This document shows positions 57,078 through 64,000 of a DNA stretch of 64,000 nt, piece after piece. Position numbers and translations under genes: made by a program. Numbering within the stretch: position 1 is the first letter of the stretch; the number at the start of each line of letters is the position of its first letter. Under the pieces are notes generated by a model that saw only the letters and a list, made by a program, of their open reading frames with translations, was not told the DNA's origin and searched no databases. The DNA comes from Ustilaginoidea virens (lineage: Eukaryota; Ascomycota; Sordariomycetes; Hypocreales; Clavicipitaceae). Where the stretch lies: assembly GCF_000687475.1 (NCBI RefSeq), contig NC_057316.1:6138001-6202000 (forward strand), written 5' to 3'.

Positions 57078-58277
57078 TGTGATGGTTGGGGTTGCCCTGG
57101 GGTTGACAGATCCAAAGAGGTTTGCAAAAGCAGAGATCCCTTGCTACGGCGTATGCGGAACAACTCGAAGGGCGAGAGAAGAGCCAGGAATCAAGTCTTG
57201 TGCGATGAATAGGGTGCAGTAGTACTGGAGGCTTTCCCGAACCGGCCGGACCTGCTACTGGTGTAATCTCAAGACCAGATGAGAAGAGAAGGGAGGGTTG
57301 GAAAGCGGAAGGTTGCTGGTGAGGGAAGAGAAGCAGTGGATCAAGCAGTAGAGGCGGCACCACGATGTCGGCTCGGATGAGAAGCAAGCAATTGAGCTTT
57401 TAGGCCGCGAGTGGCCGAGCCGATCGCAAGGTACCTAGGTACCTACCTGGTTGCGTGTAGTCCGGTCGGCAAAGGACTGGACTCGTCGTCCCTTTTGCAA
57501 AGCGGTTCCTTTCCGCGCCATTGCGGGGATCTACTGTGCCTGTGGGGGTGGGCCAGAGGAGCCGGCCAGAGGAGCCGGCCAGAGGGAGCTGGCTCTGGCG
57601 AACCCGCCCGCCGCCTGAAGCTGAAGGGTCCAGTCGTGGTGGCAGCTTTTGATGCCCACTGACGACTGACAACAAACGGCCGGCGGCAATGACTCGCTTA
57701 TCAAATGTACGGGAGTGTTGCAATAATGTAACGTGCATGGAGAACATCTCAACTATCACCTCGAGATGGCAGCAGTCTGCCAACTCTGGCGAAACCGGCT
57801 TCGACACGACGCCCGCCCACAGCCCAAAACGCTGGGGTAAATGGTTATCCATGCCCTCATGATTCGGTAGACCACCGCCACCAAGACGTATCAGGAACAA
57901 CTTTGTGCAACTGGAGAAAAGTTTGGCAAGTACTACGTACCTCGAAATGTTTTGAGAACAGCCTGTACGGAGTACGGAGTACGGAGTACAGTGTAGTCCT
58001 ATCTTAGGTATGTATCGCCGAGTATTTCGGATTTCCCAAGGGGGCAACTGGCAGGTCCCCGCTGCGGTTGCTTATCGGCTTATCGCCCCGCAGCTCTGGG
58101 GAAACCAAAAAAAATGAGAGAGAAAAAGAAAAAGAAAAAGAAATAGAAATAGATAAAAAAAAAAAAAAAGTCATCCACGGTGCAAGGCTGCAAGCAGCGT
58201 CAACCACCACAACCACCCTCAACTCTTTCTCGATACTAGTCACGCACAGACTCCGCCCTGCCTAATTAGATGCGGTC
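57078..58277. promoter_or_regulatory. Divergent promoter region of SCOT and UTP22
   Basis: The 1.2 kb between divergent starts holds a perfect triple CGGAGTA tandem (57968-57988), a GGTACCTAGGTACCTACC block (57430-57448), a duplicated GGCCAGAGGAGCC (about 57551-57580), and an A-rich run before UTP22 (about 58108-58170). The triple is about 290 bases upstream of UTP22 and 890 from SCOT. Confidence 0.55.
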
Positions 58278-61200
58278 ATGGAATCAGAATCAAAGCGCCG
58301 CAAGCTCGATCACGGCAGCTCTGGCTTGCGACACGCCGGCCTCATCAACTTCGAGTCACCGTCGTCCGCTCAAATCTCCACTGCAAGCACCTTTGTTCTC
58401 CAAACCGAAGAGCTGCTGAAAGAGGCAAAACTCGATTACGGCAGGCATCTGAAGGATGCTGATGCCCAGCTGTTCCAACTCAAAACCATCGTGGACTCGA
58501 TAGGACCTCATGACCCCATCCCAGTAAGTCGAGTCAAGCGTACAACCACCAGCCTCGTGATCGCTTCATGTAAACTCATGCCAGGGCTAGATTGCCGAGG
58601 CGACCGCTCAGCTTGAGAAGAACCATCGCATCATTGTGCCGTACCCCGAACCTCGGCCCCCCAAAGATTCAGCCTACAAAGTTTCATACTCAAAGCCATC
58701 ACAATGCAACGTTGTCGGAAGCTATGTCTCAAGAACCATGGTCAAGAATCAGCCATCCGTTAGCATCGACATGGTCGCTCAAATGCCCTCATCGCTTTTC
58801 CAAGACAAGGATTATCTTAGTCTGCGATATTTTTACAGGAGGGCCTATTACGTTGCTTACGTAGCGGCACATGTTAGGAAAGCAATCGGCGAGGCCATGA
58901 CTTTCTGCTTCGAGTTTCTTCACGAAAATCCTCTTCTCCCCGTGCTCGTCCTTCGACGGCCGTTGATTCAAGGAGATGGTAATGGTGGCGCTGGGGGCAC
59001 AGTCGATAAGCCTCCCAAACACAGCGCCAAAGAAAACTGCTTCTCCATTCGCCTGATTCCGTGCGCTCCCGACAATCTATTTCCCTGGTCAAAACTCACG
59101 CCGGCCGCAAACTGTACTCGCATAAATGACAATAATGAAAAGAAGGGAGAAAAAAAGGGAGAGTTGATGGCTGCCTCGCCAATCTACAACTCAACTTTGA
59201 ACGCAGAGAGAACCTTTATCCAATATCTCAGAGTCCTCACACATGCGAAAAATGAATGTGCTGCTTTTCTGGACGCTTGCGTCTTGGGTAGAATATGGCT
59301 GCAACAGCGAGGGTTCGGCAGCGCCATATCTCGCGGCGGCTTCGGCCATTTCGAATGGGCCGTCATGATCGCTCTTTTGTTGCAGATGGGCGGAAGAAAC
59401 GGACAGTCCGCGTTATCCAGCTCTTTGAGCAGCGCCGAATTGTTCAAAGCCGGCATACAGTTTCTCAGCACGACGGATTTTGTCACAAAACCGTACGCTT
59501 TTGCTGCGACCGGTTTGGACATGAAGACGGTTCGAGAGCCTGGCCCAGTCATGTTTGACCCTGTCAGACAATTGAACGTGCTCTACAAAATGAGCCCCTG
59601 GTCCGCTGCTCTGTTGCAGATGTATGCGAAATCAACGTCTGATTTGCTGTCCGATGACGCCGCAGACAAGTTCCAACCCACATTCATCATGAAAACAGAC
59701 GTTGCCTTTCAGCTCTTTGACGCGGTATTGGAGATCAACAAGCTTGACCTGGCCAAGTATTCCGCCTACCCAGATCGAAGCACTGTCGGTTGGAAATTCG
59801 GCTGGCAAGTACACAAAGTGCTCAAGAAGGCGTTTGGCGACCGCGCCGAGATGATTCATGTGCAGCTCCCGGCTTTGGATGAGTGGCCTCTGTCAAGCCC
59901 CAGCTCGAAGCCGTCTGCGAAACTTGTCGTCGGTTTCGTCTTCAATCCAGCCAACATGTCACGGCAGATGGAACATGGGCCGCCCGCGGAGGAGGAAAAG
60001 GCTGCTGCCGCCTTCAGGCAGTTCTGGGGCGAAAAGGCGGAGCTTCGTCGCTTCAAGGACGGCAGCATTCTCGAGTGCGTGGAGTGGAGCAGCAGACTTC
60101 CTTCTCAAATCTGCCAAGAGATTGCCGTGCATGCCCTGCAGCGGCATTTGCAGGTTGCGCAAGATGAAGTTGCAAGGTTGGGAAGCGGGTTCTCGTCCCT
60201 GATCGGCCTGTCTCACGTTGACAGAGAGGCTTTCGACTCTAGCCGACGCGCCTTCACCGCGTTTGAAAACGACATTCGCAGCCTGGACCAACTCCCACTG
60301 CAGATTCGCCAGCTGTCCCCCGTCTCGCCCTCTGCGCGGTACGCCTCTCTGGAGCCCCCATCGGTTGCCTTTCACCGAGACACCGTCGAGCCAATGGACG
60401 TCAACCTGTACTTTGAGGCGTCAAACAAGTGGCCCGAGAACTTGATCGCTGTTCAAGAAGCCAAGGTCGACTTTCTTCTCGACTTTGGCCGGCGACTCAC
60501 GAGCGCCAACGACAAGATCGTGACGCATCTAGGCCGCGAGAACAGGGACATGGGCCCCGAGAACCTGGCGTACTTGGACGTCGTGTACGAAAGCGGCGCA
60601 GCTTTCCGACTCAGGATATACAGCGACGTCGAGGAGAAGCTGCTCCAGCATCAAGTGCAGAACAAGACGCTCGACGCTCACGTCCGCGACGACGCAGCCC
60701 GAGCCCTGGCCTCGCTCAGCTGGCAGTACAGCACGTTGCCCTTGCACAGCCAGACCATTGCCACGTTTTGCACCCGATTTCAGCCCCTGTCGCCTTCTAT
60801 TCGGCTAGCCAAGCACTGGTTCCGCAGCCACAAGCTACACGGGCTGTTCAGCGACGAGCTCATCGAGCTCATTGTGCTCCATGTCTTCCTGCAGCCGTAC
60901 CCGTGGAAGATGCCCTCGTCGCCCATGACGGGGCTGCTGCGGACGCTTCTCTTCCTGTCCAGGTGGGATTGGCGGGAGGAGCCCCTGATCGTCGATTCCG
61001 CAGAGACCGTCACCGGCGAAGAGCGATGGGCGATGCGGCGCGGGCTCCAGGCATGGAGGAAGAGAGACCCGCACATGAACACGCTCGTCATGTTCGTCGC
61101 CACCTCGCACCACCACTCCGGCATGGCCTACACCCAAACCGGCCCCTCGAAGCTCATCGCCTCCCGGATGACCCGCCTAGCCCAAGCCGCCTGCAAACTG

Positions 61201-61674
61201 CTCCGCGGCCGCGGCCTCCACCTCCAGCCCGCCAGCCTGTTCGAGAGCTCGCTCCAAGACTACGACGTCCTCATCCACCTCTCCCCCAAGGTCCTCGGCG
61301 GCGTCGTGCGGGAGTCCGCCGCCGACTCGAGCGCCAAGAAGCACTCGCAGTACAAGAACCTCGACCACCGCACCGGCAAGATGCCTCTCGCCATCAGAAG
61401 CCACCCGTCCGCAGTGCTCCTGCACGAGCTGCAGCGCGTCTACCAGGATTCAGTCGTCTTCTTCTCCGGGGGCCCGCGCGACCCCGTCCTGGCGGCCGTC
61501 TGGAACCCCAAGCTGCAGCAGGAGCAAAAGTTCCGAGCTGGGCTGCCGTACAACTTTTGCAGAGTCGCGGCGACGAACACGGATGTGGTGGAGATGAACC
61601 AGCGCGCTATTTTGTTGGAAATCGCCAGGATTGGCGGGGACATGATTCGAAAGATTGAGGTAGTTGACGCTTGA
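58278..61674 (+). CDS. UTP22: U3 snoRNP/SSU processome protein UTP22 (Nrap)
   Basis: Exons 58278-58523 and 58591-61674 encode 1109 residues. UTP22 belongs to the UTP-C/90S pre-ribosome and acts in early 18S rRNA processing; it also links to RRP7 and casein kinase. The Nrap domains are clear: FQLKTIVDSIGPHDPIP before the intron, YPEPRPPKDSAYKVSY after it, SIDMVAQMPSSLFQDKDYLSLRYFYRRAYYVAYVA, and GRIWLQQRGF followed by GGFGHFEWAVMIALLLQ. C-terminal blocks follow, including FSDELIELIVLHVFLQPYPWKMPSSPMTGLLRTLLFLSRWDW and KQQ-like ends. A TAG stop in frame just before ATT at 58591 forces the acceptor to be that TAG. Length and order fit the family. The 3' half is much more GC-rich than the 5' half. 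Confidence 0.95.
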
Positions 61675-62090
61675 GGAAGGCGAGCGGCGGCATGTGCAAA
61701 GGCAAGCCCCCTTCGTGGCCTCGGCGCAGCATGTTGTTGTTGTCAAGGCGGTCCCTCTAGGTTTTGCTGCTTGTTCATTGGGGCACAGGAGTAAATAGGA
61801 AGAGGCTTCGGGGTCGACATACACCTTGGGCACAAGAAATACCGCCGGAAATATGGTGCCATTTGAACCAACCTGCTAGAGGACCTTGTATCCTATTCAA
61901 AAAACAAAGAAAACAAAGAAAAGAAAAAGGAAAAAAAAGGGATTGTAAAACGCCGGTTCCATGGTATATGCATATGTACAAGACTCCCCCAGCTGTCTGA
62001 TTTTGACCTAGGATATCCCCCAAGGCCATTCCGCCCGCTTCTTTGGTTTCCCAATCGCGCAAAGCATCCACAACCCCCCCGAGCCCAACT
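61675..62090. other. Convergent intergenic region between UTP22 and POM152
   Basis: There is no gene. It contains the two 3' flanks, an A/G-rich run near 61903-61940, and no motif that I recognise. Confidence 0.55.
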
Positions 62091-64000
62091 TCATCGTCGA
62101 TCCTTCTTTTCCGCAACTTGCTGAGTCGAGAAGGAGCAGAAATTATCCTTGATGGCTACTACTTCATATGTGCCCTCTTGACTGGCTTTGATGACTTTGC
62201 TATGTTCATAGGAGATGTCGTGCCTGGTCTCGAGGACGACACTCCTATGGCCCCTTTTGGCATTGGAGCTTCTTGTGTAGGTGAATTCGAAAGGGGGGGT
62301 GCCCCAGAACTCGAACAGAATATCAACTTCACTGCCTTCGTGAATGTCCACCCTGGATTGTTTGCCACGGCTGATTTGGACACTGGGAAGTGGATGAATC
62401 GTCTTGCGGAGGTTGACGGCGGCGCGGCACTCGCTGGCCTTGTCCGAGATGCTGGTGATGGTGAAATCACCCGGCTTCTCTGCGACGCGCCGAAAGTTTG
62501 TGGTTGGAGATTTGGCGTTCCAGCGGCCGTTGAACTCGTACGAGATATCAAAAGGCGGCGTCCCCGAAAGCGTGTAGGCGATGCGCTCGCCCACGCAAAA
62601 GTCCTCGCGGGATTCCAGAGCATAGATTGAAGGGGCGTCGAACAGCTGGATCTGGATCGACGGGGCATTCATCTCATACTTTTGCTGACAGCCCTTGGCG
62701 TCACGGACGCGCCTGACGCGCAGTTGTTGCACCCCTAGGCGCAAGTGCTCCCTTGGAATGGGCATTTCGTACGAGTTGGAACTGATGGAGGGGATTCGAT
62801 ATGTTTCGGGTCCTGACCCGGATTGATGCTTTATCTCAACCTCTACGTAGAACGGTGCGATCCCGGTTAAGACGATGGGGATTTTGTCCTCGTGGTCCTG
62901 TTCCTCCATACAGTACTTGAAGGATTGACCTGGCTTCGAGAATTTCGCCGTGGGCTTGGCGTTGACGCGTTGCCGCAGCACAAAAGGCTGCAGATTTTTG
63001 TCGCTGCTGTAAAGATTGTCTTCGAGACCGGTGAACGTGTACGTGTATTCGCCAGCCTTGGATGTGTCCGTGGAAATCGACGTCTTGAACAGAGCGGCAT
63101 CAAACTCTCGCCGAGTCATGGAGTTGGAGCCTTGGAGAGACTCGTGTCTGATCTCGTAAGAAAGATGGAATGGGGGAGAGCCTGTCTTCCCGTTTTAGAA
63201 AAAAGTTTGGAGAAAGTGAAGAAAAAGCGGAGGCATCTACTCACCTTGTAGGTTGATTTCAAACCCGTCAATATCACCTTCACACACGTCTTGCTTGGTA
63301 AATCCTTGCTTGCTCCCCTTCAAGCTGTCAGTCTCGACGAGGGAGAGCTTTGGCCGGGGAAACCAGTCCACTTGGAATGTGGCAGCCGATGGATCAACAG
63401 TACCCGGGCACTGACTGTCCTTCACCCCGACAATTTCATAGACACCCTTGGACTTGACATCAAGGTGGTCGTTGGGACCAGTCGCAGTGTTGGTGAGTAC
63501 TTTTTCGGGTTCGTTCAAGTTGCGATATTGTACGGTCCAGGGAGGTTCGCCTTGAAGGCGTAATGGCAGTTTGAGGGTAGAATCTTCGACAGCTCGAACA
63601 GAATTCTTCTTCTCCATTGACCCGAACCCGGCACGAGGCCTCTGGCGTCGCACGGCAATTTTGATTTGATCCTGCAGAAAAGTTCGACATCCACGCTTGT
63701 CTTGCACGCTGCTGAGCGCCAAAATATACTCCCCACCTTTTGTGAGGGCCGGTGTCTTGATTCTGAAACTGTATTCAACCAGGCCGTTGGCACGTTCGGT
63801 TCGGCGCTTGCCTTCATGTACTGTTTCCCACTCGAGGTTGAACGGGGGATCTCCATTGAGGACAACGTTGACCTCAACCTCGGAATCGAGGCAGGCATTG
63901 ATCACATCCCGCGCTTGAACGAACCGAGCCGATGCTGCTGGCTTGACTTCTTGTTCCAGCGTGTTGTCCTGGGGAGGCAAGGCGAGGTTTTTATACACGT
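62091..64000 (-). CDS. POM152: Nucleoporin POM152, C-terminal part (cut by window edge)
   Basis: Exons 63245-64000 (incomplete at the right edge) and 62091-63181 encode about 614 visible C-terminal residues. POM152 is the pore-membrane nucleoporin whose lumenal part is a string of Ig-like domains forming the ring around the nuclear pore. The visible region has at least five such repeats, each with the pattern of a GxPPF or GTPPF start ([63 protein letters not shown]) and conserved Cys and Tyr or Phe strands ([23 protein letters not shown]). The stop is at 62091-62093. The transmembrane N-terminus lies outside the window. The 63-nt intron is phase 1. Confidence 0.93.

Noticed and set aside
60429..61658. 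409-codon alternative frame inside UTP22
   Set aside because: It is Arg/Pro/His-rich frame-shadow sequence caused by strong GC3 bias in the real frame.

Overview
The window is nuclear DNA from a filamentous ascomycete (Pezizomycotina). I favour a Sordariomycete, probably Hypocreales, from overall protein character; this is an impression, not a search result. The evidence is short introns (mostly 41-270 nt) with GT-AG ends and CTAAC-like branch sites, one to four exons per gene, pyrimidine-rich upstream regions, a nuclear tRNA-Lys with a short intron after position 37, and fungal families such as VPS74, TSR3, UTP22, POM152, HPC2, IFM1 and a CP2/Grainyhead factor. Gene models were spliced by eye, joining reading frames at consensus sites and checking phase and family continuity.

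Layout. 1-2617 is upstream sequence. 2618-3916 (+) is a secreted S1/P1 nuclease. 5271-5709 (+) is a small Fic/Doc-family gene broken by a frameshift in a T run. 6952-9641 (-) is a CP2/Grainyhead transcription factor. 9642-18982 is about 9.3 kb with no supported protein gene, many homopolymers and tandem repeats, and a tRNA-Lys(CTT) at 17881-17965 (-). 18983-21100 (-) is eIF2A and 22949-24241 (-) is an RBA50/RPAP1 homologue. After a 4.2-kb spacer come HPC2 (28451-30382, +), a GGA clathrin adaptor (31792-34135, -), TSR3 (34966-36312, +), mitochondrial IF-2 (36541-39648, -), a two-span membrane protein (40277-41305, +), VPS74/GOLPH3 (42906-44339, +), RRP14/SURF6 (45571-47371, -), a PDAP1/PP28 protein (48335-49260, -), an unrecognised Arg-rich protein (51390-52620, -), an F-box/LRR-like protein (53115-54670, -), mitochondrial succinyl-CoA:3-ketoacid CoA-transferase (55338-57077, -), UTP22 (58278-61674, +), and the C-terminal part of POM152 running off the right edge (62091-64000, -).

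How the genes relate. This is ordinary housekeeping chromosome, not a metabolite cluster. A loose theme is ribosome production and translation: TSR3, UTP22 and RRP14 in small- and large-subunit biogenesis, eIF2A and mitochondrial IF-2 in initiation, and RBA50 in RNA polymerase assembly. A second theme is Golgi/endosome traffic (GGA, VPS74). Three gene pairs are divergent over compact intergenic regions (GGA/TSR3, IFM1/40277, SCOT/UTP22).

The most notable unexplained signal is a short motif, CGGAGTA or its complement TACTCCG, often inside the near-palindrome GTACGGAGTAC. It recurs in intergenic DNA and piles up in the divergent promoters. It is accompanied by a second motif family built on TACCTAGGTACC. 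No complete novel system is evident.
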